From: Acuticoccus sp. I52.16.1
GTDB taxonomy: Bacteria > Pseudomonadota > Alphaproteobacteria > Rhizobiales > Amorphaceae
DNA: 64,000 nucleotides
NCBI RefSeq assembly: GCF_022865125.1
Contig: NZ_CP094833.1
Span: 33,479-97,478 of the forward strand
Direction of reading: 5' to 3'
The position numbers and the translations under genes are program-made. Below are positions 8,698 through 16,258 of this stretch, piece after piece; positions within the stretch are counted from its first letter, which is position 1; every line of letters begins with the position of its first letter. Below the pieces are notes generated by a model. The model was not told the origin of the DNA and did not search any database. It worked only from the letters and a program-made list of their open reading frames with translations.

Positions 8698-9635
8698 TGG
8701 CGACGATCCTCACCACCACCTCGTCGTTCAAGGAACGCGACAACGAGACCACCCGCCGTCTCGCCGCGGCCGGGCACCGGATCCTCTTCAGCCCGCTCGG
8801 CCGCCGCCTCGGCGAGGACGACGCCGTCGCCCTCTTCGCCGAGCACGACCCGATCGGCATCGTCGCCGGCGTCGAGCCGCTGACCGACCGGGTGATGGCC
8901 GCCGCGCCCTCGCTCAAGGCGATCGCCCGCTGCGGCACGGGGCTCGATTCGGTCGACCTCGAGGCCGCCCGGGCGCGCGGCATCGTCGTCTCCAACACGC
9001 CCGGCGCGCCGGCGCTGGCGGTCGCCGAGCTGGCCGTCGGCCACATCCTGGGGGCGCTCAGGCGCATCGCCGAGGCCGACCGGCTGATCCGCGAAGGCAA
9101 CTGGACGGCGCTGTCCGGCGGGCTCCTGGGCGCGCGCACCGTGGGGATCGTCGGCTTCGGGCGCATCGGCCAGCGCGTCGCCGAGCTCGTCACCCCGTTC
9201 GGCGGCCGGCTGATCGCCGCCGACCCCTTCGCCGAGGCCAAGGCCGCCGCCAACAAGGGCGTCGAGCTCGTCGCCCTCGACACGCTGCTGGCCGAGGCCG
9301 ACGTCGTCACCCTCCACGCCGCGCCCGGCACCGTGCGCCTCGGCGCCGAGGAGCTGGCGCGCTGCCGGGCGGGCGCCATCCTCGTCAACACCGCCCGCGG
9401 CGACCTCGTCGACGAAGGTGCGCTGCTCGCCGCCCTCCAGGCCGGACGGCTCGCCGGCGCCGCGCTCGACGTCTTCGCCGAGGAGCCCTATGCCGGCCCC
9501 CTCGCCGCGCTTCCCGGCGTGACGATGACGGCCCACATGGGGTCTTACGCGGCCGAGAGCCGCTCGCTGCAGGAGCGCGAGGCGCTGGACAACCTTCTCG
9601 CCGACCTCGTGCGCATCGGGGCCGTCGCGCCATGA
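8697..9635 (+). CDS. D-isomer-specific 2-hydroxyacid dehydrogenase (phosphoglycerate dehydrogenase-like)
   Basis: 312 residues with the two-domain formate/glycerate dehydrogenase layout. An Arg-containing RCGTGLDSVDL stretch leads into the NAD-binding GFGRIGQRV loop (about residues 155-163). NTARGDLVDE carries the substrate Arg, FAEEP the catalytic Glu, and TAHMGSYAAES the His. The ATG overlaps the preceding stop by one base. In this operon it may interconvert a 2-keto and a 2-hydroxy sugar acid or make the aldehyde acceptor. That is inferred; the family alone does not reveal the substrate. Confidence 0.9.
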   Translation: MATILTTTSSFKERDNETTRRLAAAGHRILFSPLGRRLGEDDAVALFAEHDPIGIVAGVEPLTDRVMAAAPSLKAIARCGTGLDSVDLEAARARGIVVSNTPGAPALAVAELAVGHILGALRRIAEADRLIREGNWTALSGGLLGARTVGIVGFGRIGQRVAELVTPFGGRLIAADPFAEAKAAANKGVELVALDTLLAEADVVTLHAAPGTVRLGAEELARCRAGAILVNTARGDLVDEGALLAALQAGRLAGAALDVFAEEPYAGPLAALPGVTMTAHMGSYAAESRSLQEREALDNLLADLVRIGAVAP

Positions 9636-10369
9636 CCTCCCGCGACACGACCCCTCGCGACATGAGGAGTGACGACATGACCGCGCCGGGAGAGTTGTCA
9701 GCTGTCAACGCGCCGGTCCGCTTCGACGGAATCCGGGCGGTCGTGTTCGATTTCGACGGCGTCGTCGTCGACAGCGTCGACGTCAAGACCGAGGCCTTCG
9801 TCGCCCTCTACGCGCCCTACGGCGAAAAGGTCATGGACGCGGTGCGCGCCTATCACCTCGCCCACGGCGGCATGCCCCGCGCCGACAAGCTGCGCCACTG
9901 GCAGCGCACGCTGGTGGACGGCCCCGACGACGCGGCGACGATCACCGGCCTCGGCGCCCGCTTCGGCGCCATGGTGAAGGAGAAGGTCATCGCCGCGCCC
10001 CAGATCGCCGGCGCCGAAGCCGCCCTCGCCGCATTGTCGGCCCGCCTGCCGCTCCACGTCGCCTCCGCGACGCCGGAGGTGGAGCTGCACGAGATCGTCG
10101 CCGCGCGCGGGCTGACGGGCTATTTTCGCAGCGTCCACGGCATCCCGACCACCAAGGTCGACGCGTTGCGCATGCGCCTGGCCGAAGGCCTCGCGCCGGA
10201 CGAAGTGCTGATGATCGGCGACGCCACCGCCGACCATGCCGCCGCCGCCGCCGTGGGGACGCGGTTTCTCGGCGTCGTCGCCGCGGGGCCCGGCCCCTTC
10301 CCGGCCGGAACGCCCCGCGTCGCCGATCTGACGGACCTGCCGGCGATCGTTTCGCAGAGCGCGGCGTGA
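9632..10369 (+). CDS. HAD-superfamily phosphatase (beta-phosphoglucomutase/KdsC-like role)
   Basis: 245 residues from ATG 9632, which overlaps the dehydrogenase stop (ATGA). HAD motif I is VFDFDGVVVDS, motif II is VASATPEVEL, the Lys is in TTKVDALR, and motif IV is MIGDATADHAAAA. A helical C1 cap lies between motifs I and II. ATG 9677 is another good start (AGGAG eight bases upstream). The first 30 residues are unusual: three imperfect 15-bp repeats (9638-9682), then a parS-like palindrome inside codons at 9694-9709. A phosphatase fits the CMP-sugar-acid operon, since KdsC does the same job for KDO. Confidence 0.88.
   Translation: MTSRDTTPRDMRSDDMTAPGELSAVNAPVRFDGIRAVVFDFDGVVVDSVDVKTEAFVALYAPYGEKVMDAVRAYHLAHGGMPRADKLRHWQRTLVDGPDDAATITGLGARFGAMVKEKVIAAPQIAGAEAALAALSARLPLHVASATPEVELHEIVAARGLTGYFRSVHGIPTTKVDALRMRLAEGLAPDEVLMIGDATADHAAAAAVGTRFLGVVAAGPGPFPAGTPRVADLTDLPAIVSQSAA
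9638..9682. repeat. Three imperfect 15-bp tandem repeats at the HAD gene start
   Basis: Units at 9638-9652, 9653-9667 and 9668-9682 share the core CGCGACAYGA and encode SRDTT, PRDMR and SDDMT. They lie between the two possible start codons of the HAD gene. Confidence 0.55.
9694..9709. other. parS-like RepB binding site 1 (inside HAD gene 5' end)
   Basis: GTTGTCAGCTGTCAAC fits the repABC centromere pattern GTTNNNNGCNNNNAAC and is palindromic except for one base pair. It is identical to the copy between repA and repB. It lies 3.1 kb upstream of repA, within the codons for ELSAVN of the HAD protein. Confidence 0.75.
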
Positions 10370-10385
10370 ACGGGACCGCCGCATC

Positions 10386-10409
10386 GCTCGGGACTCACCA
10401 AGGAACAGG
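10386..10409. repeat. Dispersed intergenic repeat, copy 1 (left module)
   Basis: A 24-bp segment beginning GCTCGGGACTCACC recurs at 46055-46078 with one mismatch. In both places it is followed by a GGCACCGCCGTGCC hairpin module, here displaced by a 145-bp inverted repeat. Confidence 0.7.
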
Positions 10410-10416
10410 GCGGGCG

Positions 10417-10561
10417 CCTGTTCCTCGGACCCGTCCGTCGCTGAATGAAGCCCTGAGGCGGACGCGGGCGGGGCGCAAGGCACGCTTCGCTCTTCGGCCT
10501 TGCACCCCGCCCACGTCCGCCTCCGACCGGGCTTCAGCGACGGACGGCTCCGAGGAACAGG
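10417..10561. repeat. Long inverted repeat (about 65-bp arms) between HAD and epimerase genes
   Basis: The left arm (from CCTGTTCCTCGGA) and right arm (ending TCCGAGGAACAGG) pair along about 65 bases with a few mismatches and small bulges. The tip is near GCAAGGCACGC...CTTCGGCCTTGC. Its termini match the flanking GAGGAACAGG module, as if the hairpin had inserted there. It could act as a strong RNA structure or a palindromic mobile repeat. Confidence 0.75.
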
Positions 10562-10565
10562 CTGA

Positions 10566-10587
10566 GGCACCGCCGTGCCGCGGTGCC
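10566..10587. repeat. Dispersed intergenic repeat, copy 1 (right hairpin module)
   Basis: GGCACCGC and GCGGTGCC form an 8-bp stem around CGTGCC. The same module with one change occurs at 46084-46105. Confidence 0.7.
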
Positions 10588-10733
10588 CCCAGGGCCGCGC
10601 CCCGCCGTGCGGGGAGAGAGCCTCGCAGGGTGAGCGCGGCGTGGGGGGAGAGAGAGAAGAGAGACGGGCCGGCGGGGGGGCGGGGATGACGAAGGAGATG
10701 ACGGGGGGGCCGACGGGGGGGACGACGGGGGGG

Positions 10734-11660
10734 ATGCGCAAAGCCGTCGTCACCGGCGGGTCGGGCTTTCTCGGCAGCCACGTCGCCGACGCCTTCTCCG
10801 CCGCCGGCTACGCCGTCGGCGTCTACGACGTGCGGCCCTCGCCCCACCTCGGGGCGGGCCAGACCATGACGACCGGCGACCTCGCCGACGTGGACGCCCT
10901 CGCCGCGGCGTTCGAGGGCGCCGACGTCGTCGCCCATTTCGCCGGCATCGCCGACATCGGCGCCGCCAACGTCGACCCGGTGCGGACCGCTCACGTCAAC
11001 CTCGTCGGCACCGTCAACACGCTGGAGGCGGCCGTGCGCGCCGGGGTGAAGCGCTACCTCTTCGCCTCGACCGTCTACGTCTATTCCGACATGGGCGGCT
11101 TCTACCGGGCCTCCAAGCAGGCCTGCGAGGCCTTCGTCGAGACCTTCTCGCAGGAGCGCGGCCTTCCCTTCACCATCCTGCGCTACGGCACCCTCTACGG
11201 CCGCCGTTCCGGCGGCACCAACCGCATCCATTCCATGGTGACGTCCGCCATCCGCGACAAGGCGATCGCCTATCCCGGCTCCGGCGAGGCGCTGCGCGAC
11301 GTCATCCACGCCCGCGACGCCGCCACCCTCACCGTGCGCACCCTCGCCCCCGAATATGCCGACGCCCACCTCCTCATCACCGGCCAGGAGCGCGTGCGGG
11401 TGAAGGACATCGCCCGGATGATCGCCGAAATCGTCCCCGGCCCCATCGCCCTCGACTTCAAGGACGGCGAGCCGGAGGGGCACTACATGCTGACCCCCTA
11501 TTCGTTCGCGCCGCGTCTGTCCAAGAAGCTGGTGCCGACCGAATATATCGACATCGGCCAAGGCCTCTACGACTGCATCCAGGAGGCCTGGGACGCTGCC
11601 CACCCGCAGGAGCCCACCTACCTGCCCGGCTCCGGCAAGAGCCGCGACGGCACGTCCTGA
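10734..11660 (+). CDS. NAD-dependent sugar epimerase/dehydratase (SDR family)
   Basis: 308 residues from ATG 10734. The Rossmann loop VVTGGSGFLGSH is at residues 4-15, the ASTVYVYS strand follows, and the catalytic Tyr and Lys are in FYRASKQ. The C-terminal half (RYGTLYGRRSG) is typical of nucleotide-sugar epimerases. In-frame ATGs at 10686 and 10698 would add a Thr/Gly-rich leader encoded by G-tracts; 10734 is preferred because it begins at the first beta strand. The intervening spacer holds inverted repeats, so it may or may not belong to the preceding sugar-acid operon. Its substrate is unknown. Confidence 0.85.
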   Translation: MRKAVVTGGSGFLGSHVADAFSAAGYAVGVYDVRPSPHLGAGQTMTTGDLADVDALAAAFEGADVVAHFAGIADIGAANVDPVRTAHVNLVGTVNTLEAAVRAGVKRYLFASTVYVYSDMGGFYRASKQACEAFVETFSQERGLPFTILRYGTLYGRRSGGTNRIHSMVTSAIRDKAIAYPGSGEALRDVIHARDAATLTVRTLAPEYADAHLLITGQERVRVKDIARMIAEIVPGPIALDFKDGEPEGHYMLTPYSFAPRLSKKLVPTEYIDIGQGLYDCIQEAWDAAHPQEPTYLPGSGKSRDGTS

Positions 11661-11689
11661 CGACGCGCCGCCAACCCGAGGACACACCC

Positions 11690-12013
11690 ATGATCACCCG
11701 CATCGGCCTCTTCGACGGCACCATCAGGCCCGGCCAGGAGAGCGCCTTCTACGCCTACGTCTGGGAGGAGATGCTCGCCGTGTGGCAGGCCTTCCCGGGC
11801 CTGCGCAGCCTCCAGGTGCTGACCGGCGAATCGCCGGAGCTCGGCACCGCCTACCCCCTCGTCACCGTCTTCCAGTTCGACGACGAGGCCGCCCTCGCCG
11901 CCGCCCTCGCCTCGCCCGAGCGCCAGCGCTCGCTGGAGAAGACCAAGGGCCTTCTGGAGATGTTCGACGGCCGCGTCGTGCACCAGGTCCTCAAGCCGCT
12001 CCCCCGCCCGTGA
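11690..12013 (+). CDS. Ferredoxin-fold (dimeric alpha-beta barrel-like) protein, unknown function
   Basis: 107 residues that look like one alpha+beta barrel half: a beta strand (ITRIGLFDG), a helix (ESAFYAYVWEEMLAVWQAF), a strand ending LRSLQVLTG, then a second strand-helix pair. The pattern recalls EthD or antibiotic-biosynthesis-monooxygenase-like proteins, but no catalytic signature is clear. It lies 29 bp after the epimerase gene, and its stop codon overlaps a GTG of the following exonuclease gene, so it is probably in the same operon. Confidence 0.7.
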   Translation: MITRIGLFDGTIRPGQESAFYAYVWEEMLAVWQAFPGLRSLQVLTGESPELGTAYPLVTVFQFDDEAALAAALASPERQRSLEKTKGLLEMFDGRVVHQVLKPLPRP

Positions 12014-12045
12014 GCCTTCCGCCCGTGAGCCTTCCGCCCGTGAGC
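12010..12045 (+). repeat. 15-bp tandem repeat with iterated GTG start codons
   Basis: The unit GTGAGCCTTCCGCCC is present twice, followed by a partial third copy. Each begins with an in-frame GTG, offering three possible starts for the exonuclease gene. Confidence 0.8.
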
Positions 12046-12672
12046 CAAGCCGGGCGCGAAGCCGGTGAGGGCACCTACGTCGTCGTCGACATCGAGGCGG
12101 ACGGGCCCGACCCGCACCGCAACTCGATGCTGTGCCTGGCCGCCGCCGCCGTCTCGGCGGCCACGCTGCGCGAGGTCGGCGCCTTCACCGTCAACCTCGC
12201 CCCGCGCGAAGGCCGCACCACCAACCCCAAGACCCTCGCCTGGTTCGCCGAGGACGCCCCCGAGGCCTGGGCCGCCATCACCCGCGACCCCGTCCCCGCC
12301 GGCGAGGCGATGGCCCGCTTCGTCGCCTTCGTGGAAAGCCTGCCGGGGCCGCGGATCTTCGTCGCCCACCCCGTCATCTTCGACGGCTCGTGGGTCGACC
12401 ATTATCTCGAGCTCTACACCGACGTGCGCCTCTTCGGCCTCGCGGTGCACCGCACCTCGCTGTTCCAGCGCACCGGGCTCGACCTGCCGTCGCTGATCAT
12501 GGGCGTCACCGGCCGCCCCTTCGACGCCTGTCACCGCGGCCGGATCCCCGAAGAGTGGTTCGGCGACGTCCCCCACACCCACGACGCCCTCGACGACGCG
12601 AGGGGCTACGCCAGCGTTCTCGCCCACGTCCTCGCATTGCGCCGCTCCGGTCCGGTCTTAACCCCGCCTTAG
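12010..12672 (+). CDS. DEDDh 3'-5' exonuclease (DnaQ-like)
   Basis: About 220 residues. The exonuclease motifs are Exo I in VVVDIEADGPDP, Exo II in VAHPVIFDGSWVDHYL, and Exo III with HDALDDARGYA, giving the DEDDh set for two-metal 3'-5' hydrolysis of DNA or RNA. No ATG fits. Three GTG codons at 12010, 12025 and 12040 lie in 15-bp tandem repeats, and the first overlaps the preceding TGA (GTGA). Stand-alone proteins of this type range from proofreading to oligoribonucleotide turnover. Its job beside sugar genes is unclear. Confidence 0.8.
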   Translation: MSLPPVSLPPVSQAGREAGEGTYVVVDIEADGPDPHRNSMLCLAAAAVSAATLREVGAFTVNLAPREGRTTNPKTLAWFAEDAPEAWAAITRDPVPAGEAMARFVAFVESLPGPRIFVAHPVIFDGSWVDHYLELYTDVRLFGLAVHRTSLFQRTGLDLPSLIMGVTGRPFDACHRGRIPEEWFGDVPHTHDALDDARGYASVLAHVLALRRSGPVLTPP

Positions 12673-12750
12673 CCCTCACGCGCGAAAGGTGGGGTCACGC
12701 CGTCGCGACGCGATGGCGCGGATCGCTGTGAACGGGGAGCTTCACCCGCA

Positions 12751-13989
12751 ATGAGTGAGACCGGCGTGACACCCATCGGAACGAACGACCCCGTCGGCTA
12801 CGACACCATCGCCGGCGACGCCGCCACCTTGAGTGCGCAGATCACCCGCCTGCGGGCGCAGATCTTCGAGCCGGAGATGGTCAAGACGCTGCGCCCCTTC
12901 ACCAGCGCGGAGGCGGCCAAGCTGCTCGGCGTCACGGATTCCTACCTGCGCCACCTGGCGCGGGCCGGCGAAGGACCGGAGCCGGCCCGCCAGTCCGGCA
13001 ACCGCCACGCCTACAGCCTCGCCCAGATCGACGAGCTGCGCTCCCTGCTCGCCCGCAAAGGCGGCCCCAAGGCGCGTGTCGTCACCCCCAATCGGCCGCC
13101 GCACGAGAGCGCGCAGGTGATCGCCGTCGCCAACTTCAAGGGCGGCTCGGGCAAGACCACGACGACCGTGCACCTCGCCCAGCACCTCGCCATGCGCGGC
13201 TTCAAGGTGCTCGCCGTCGACCTCGACCCGCAGGCGTCCCTGTCGAGCCTCTTCGGCTACCAGCCGGAGGCGGACGTCTCCTCCGGCGAGACTCTCTACG
13301 GTGCCATCCGCTACGACGACCCGCGGCCCATCACCGAGGTCATCCGTCCCACCTACTTCCCGAACCTCGACCTGGTGCCCGGCAACCTGGAGCTCCACGA
13401 GTTCGAGCACGAGACGCCCCGCGCGCTGATGGAGCGCGGCGCCCGCCAGGCCCCGTTCTACAGCCGCGTCGCGACGGCGCTGGCCGCGGTCTCGATGCGC
13501 TACGACATCGTCGTCATCGACTGCCCGCCCCAGCTCGGCTTCCTGACGCTGGGCGCCCTGTGCGCGGCCACCGGCGTCCTCGTCACGGTGCATCCGCAGA
13601 TGCTGGACATCGCCTCGATGAGCCAGTTCCTCAACATGACGGCCGACCTGATGGACGTGGTGCGCCGCGCCGGCGCCGACGTCGAGCTCGACTTCTTCCG
13701 TTACGTCCTGACCCGCTACGAGCCCAAGGACGGGCCGCAGGCGCAGGTCGCCGGCTTCCTGCGCTCGCTGTTCGGCGAGCGGGTGCTGACCAACGCCATG
13801 GTGAAGTCGACCGCGCTCGCCGACGCCGGCCTGTCCAAGCAGACCCTCTACGAGGTCGGCCGCGAGGGGATGACGCGCTCCACCTACGACCGGGCGCTCG
13901 AGAGCCTCGACGCCGTCAACGGCGAGATCGAGGCGCTGATCCGCGCGGTGTGGGATGCCAGGAGCGTACCGGCGCAGGCGGCCGAGTGA
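12751..13989 (+). CDS. repA: Plasmid partitioning protein RepA (ParA-type ATPase of repABC replicons)
   Basis: 412 residues, typical for RepA (about 400). It has an N-terminal winged-helix segment (SAEAAKLLGVTDSYLRHL), the deviant Walker A FKGGSGKTTTT at about residue 130, Walker A' VLAVDLDPQAS, and Walker B IVVIDCPPQLG. The C-terminal region (DAGLSKQTLYEVGREGMTR) is strongly RepA-like. The protein drives segregation with RepB on parS and normally represses its own promoter. repB follows after 103 bp containing a parS-like site. In classical operons repC comes third; here it is absent. Confidence 0.95.
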   Translation: MSETGVTPIGTNDPVGYDTIAGDAATLSAQITRLRAQIFEPEMVKTLRPFTSAEAAKLLGVTDSYLRHLARAGEGPEPARQSGNRHAYSLAQIDELRSLLARKGGPKARVVTPNRPPHESAQVIAVANFKGGSGKTTTTVHLAQHLAMRGFKVLAVDLDPQASLSSLFGYQPEADVSSGETLYGAIRYDDPRPITEVIRPTYFPNLDLVPGNLELHEFEHETPRALMERGARQAPFYSRVATALAAVSMRYDIVVIDCPPQLGFLTLGALCAATGVLVTVHPQMLDIASMSQFLNMTADLMDVVRRAGADVELDFFRYVLTRYEPKDGPQAQVAGFLRSLFGERVLTNAMVKSTALADAGLSKQTLYEVGREGMTRSTYDRALESLDAVNGEIEALIRAVWDARSVPAQAAE

Positions 13990-14029
13990 GGGCGTCGACG
14001 GCTGACGACCGGGGCCGCCTCGGTGCAGA

Positions 14030-14045
14030 GTTGTCAGCTGTCAAC
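14030..14045. other. parS-like RepB binding site 2 (repA-repB spacer)
   Basis: GTTGTCAGCTGTCAAC, identical to site 1, lies 41 bp after repA and 48 bp before repB. This is a position in which centromere sites are known in repABC plasmids. Confidence 0.88.
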
Positions 14046-14092
14046 TCGGGCCGCCGGGACAGGTGAGGCGGGCGACAAGGGGGAGTGAGGCG

Positions 14093-15178
14093 ATGACCAA
14101 GCGGCGCGCGGCGATGGAGCGGCTTCTCAGCGTGGAGCCGATCGCGGCCAACCCGGGCGGCGGCAATCCCGGTGCGAATTCGGGCGGCGTGAACCCGGGG
14201 GGCGATCCGGGCGCGCCCGCCGGCACGAAGGCCGCGCCCGGCGGCGGCGAGGCGAGATCCCGCCCCGCACCCCCCACCCGCTCGGGCGCGGTGCGCACCA
14301 TGGGTCTCGCGCTCGACCGCATCACCGACCCCGCCGCGACGCGCGAGGCCGTCATCGAGCTCGACACCGCGCTGCTCGACCCGTCCTTCGTGCGCGACCG
14401 GCTCGACGAGGCCGAGCCCGAAGGCGCCGAGGACCCCGCCGATCTCGACCCGACCGGCCTTGCCGCCCTCGCCCAGAGCATCGCCGAAGGCGGGCAGGCG
14501 GTGCCGATCCTGGTGCGCCCGCACCCCGCGATCGACGGCCGTTACCAGATCGCCTACGGCCACCGCCGCTGGCTCGCCTGCAAGGCGCTGGGCCGCCCGG
14601 TGCGCGCGATCGTGCGCAGGCTCGACGACGAGGCGCTGGTGCTCGCCCAGGGCCGCGAGAACAACGCCCGGCGCGACCTCACCTTCATCGAGCGGGCGCA
14701 GTTCGCCGCCGCCCTCGTCGCCCGCGGCATGGCCCGTCCGACCGTCGGCAAGGCGATCGGGGTGGACAAGTCCGAGCTCGCCCGCTTGCTCGCCGTCGCC
14801 AACGGCCTGCCCGAGGGCCTCGCGCCGCTGATCGGCCGCGCGCCCAAGGCGGGGCGGCCGCGCTGGTTGCGTCTCGTCGAGCTGTGCCGCAGCGAGGGAG
14901 ACGACGCCGCCTTCACCGCCGCCGCCGCCGCCGCGCCGCTGCCGACCGACGACCGCTTCAAGACCGTCTTCGACGCGCTCACCATGCGCCGCAATGCCGC
15001 CCGCGCGCTGGAGACGCCGCCCCCGCCGCCGCAGCCCGAGGGCGCGCCGATGACGGTCGCGCGGGGCCCCGGCCGCACCGTCATCACGATCGACAGCCGC
15101 AAGGCGCCGGACTTCGCCGCCTATGTCGAGGAGCGCCTCGCGGCGCTCTACCGGGAGTTCTGCGACGGCAAAAGGTGA
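14093..15178 (+). CDS. repB: Plasmid partitioning protein RepB (ParB family)
   Basis: 361 residues. A low-complexity Asn/Gly/Pro-rich N-terminal linker (about residues 20-60) replaces part of the usual start. The ParB nuclease-like domain follows, with QAVPILVRPH, a YGHRRWLACKALG loop and REN...LTFIERAQFAAALVARG. A helix-turn-helix (TVGKAIGVDKSELARLLAVA) comes next for parS recognition. ATG 14093 has GGGGGAGTGAGG upstream; an in-frame ATG at 14063 lies closer to parS. The downstream neighbour is a convergent glycosyltransferase gene, so there is no repC and no room for the repB-repC antisense RNA. Confidence 0.93.
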   Translation: MTKRRAAMERLLSVEPIAANPGGGNPGANSGGVNPGGDPGAPAGTKAAPGGGEARSRPAPPTRSGAVRTMGLALDRITDPAATREAVIELDTALLDPSFVRDRLDEAEPEGAEDPADLDPTGLAALAQSIAEGGQAVPILVRPHPAIDGRYQIAYGHRRWLACKALGRPVRAIVRRLDDEALVLAQGRENNARRDLTFIERAQFAAALVARGMARPTVGKAIGVDKSELARLLAVANGLPEGLAPLIGRAPKAGRPRWLRLVELCRSEGDDAAFTAAAAAAPLPTDDRFKTVFDALTMRRNAARALETPPPPPQPEGAPMTVARGPGRTVITIDSRKAPDFAAYVEERLAALYREFCDGKR

Positions 15179-15226
15179 GGCCGGGGTCGCCGGCCTCCTG
15201 CACAGCCGCCCGTCATGCGCCATCCG

Positions 15227-16258
15227 TCATGCGCCGCCCGCGCGGCGATGCAGCGCCTGCTGGATCGCGTTGCCGAGGTGGGCGGACGGATCGCTCCCGA
15301 CCCAGCGCTGTCCGTCGTCCTTCAGCACCGAGATCAGACGTGGCCGGTCCTCCAGCCACATCCGGTGCCCGATCTCGGCCCGCGCCCGCGCGCCCTGCGA
15401 CAGGCGCTCGGCGGTCTGCGCGGTGAGGGCCGGAAGGTCCGTCGGCCGCTTCGGGTCGAACAGGATGCCGCTCGCCAGGTGCCCGATCGTCTCGTTCGCC
15501 GGCGCCACGTCAGGCGCCACCACGATCTGTCCCCGCCCCATGGCGCGGCGGGTCGCGTGGTCGATCCCCGGCGCCAGCCCAAAGGCGGGCGAGGCGAACA
15601 CGAAGTGCGCCTCGGCTTCGATCTCGGCCGGGCTCTCGCCCTCGCCCTCGTTGCCGCCCTCGGAGGCCGCGGTCCGGGGGGGCGCCGGCAGCGCCGCCGG
15701 ATCGGCGATCGCCAGGTTCGGGATCGTCAGGTCCGGAATCGCCAGGTGGCGGCACTGCTGGGCGACGATCCCCCGCGTCGGCATCCCGGCCCGGGGCCCG
15801 TGCGTCGCGCCTCGGCCCGGTTCGGCGTCGACGAAGACCGCGCGCCAGGCCTCGGGAGCGAAGTCGCGGGCCGGCACGGCGCCGGCCGGCTGCGGCCAGT
15901 GGTCGAAGTAGGCCGAGCGGCACTCGTGCGCCTGCAGCGCCTCGTGCTGCCGCCGGGAGAACGACACGAACCGCGCCGCTCCGGCGAACTGCTGCCAGTA
16001 GGTCCCCGCGCGCGGCGCCATCGAGGGTACGATCACCGCCCGCCGCAGGCCGATGGCCAGCAACCCCGCGGCGACCGCCTCGGTGCGCCAGAAGAGGGCG
16101 AGGTCGGCCGGCTCCGCCAGCCCCAGCCGCAGCGCCTCGGCGAGCGGCGCGGCCGGGTCCACGGCGACCCGCGTCACCTCGCCCATCTCTTCCAGAACCT
16201 CGGCGAGCACGTTGCGGTCGCCCGTGCCGGCGAGCGGCTCCACGCTCAGGATCTTCAT
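15227..16258 (-). CDS. Putative glycosyltransferase (GT4-like), polysaccharide locus
   Basis: 343 residues from ATG 16258, which overlaps the stop of the preceding GT2 gene by four bases. No textbook signature is complete. The C-terminal half (FASPAFGLAPGIDHA... NETIGHLASGILFDP) resembles the acceptor-side Glu and loop of GT-B enzymes, and DFAPEAWRAVFVDAEP could be the nucleotide-binding strand. Residues near the middle (LAIPD, LTIPN, LAIAD) come from a 15-bp tandem repeat, followed by an acidic linker. It probably acts with the GT2 partner in glycan assembly. The assignment is by context as much as sequence. Confidence 0.6.
   Translation of the reverse strand: MKILSVEPLAGTGDRNVLAEVLEEMGEVTRVAVDPAAPLAEALRLGLAEPADLALFWRTEAVAAGLLAIGLRRAVIVPSMAPRAGTYWQQFAGAARFVSFSRRQHEALQAHECRSAYFDHWPQPAGAVPARDFAPEAWRAVFVDAEPGRGATHGPRAGMPTRGIVAQQCRHLAIPDLTIPNLAIADPAALPAPPRTAASEGGNEGEGESPAEIEAEAHFVFASPAFGLAPGIDHATRRAMGRGQIVVAPDVAPANETIGHLASGILFDPKRPTDLPALTAQTAERLSQGARARAEIGHRMWLEDRPRLISVLKDDGQRWVGSDPSAHLGNAIQQALHRRAGGA
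15708..15752. repeat. 15-bp tandem repeat inside the GT4-like gene
   Basis: Three units (15708-15722, 15723-15737, 15738-15752) of the type ATCGYCAGGTYCGGR encode LAIPD, LTIPN and LAIAD on the minus strand. Confidence 0.75.

Noticed and set aside
15179-15226. Room for a repC start after repB
   Set aside because: Only 48 bp before a convergent gene; all plus-strand frames further on are antisense to the glycosyltransferases and lack RepC features.
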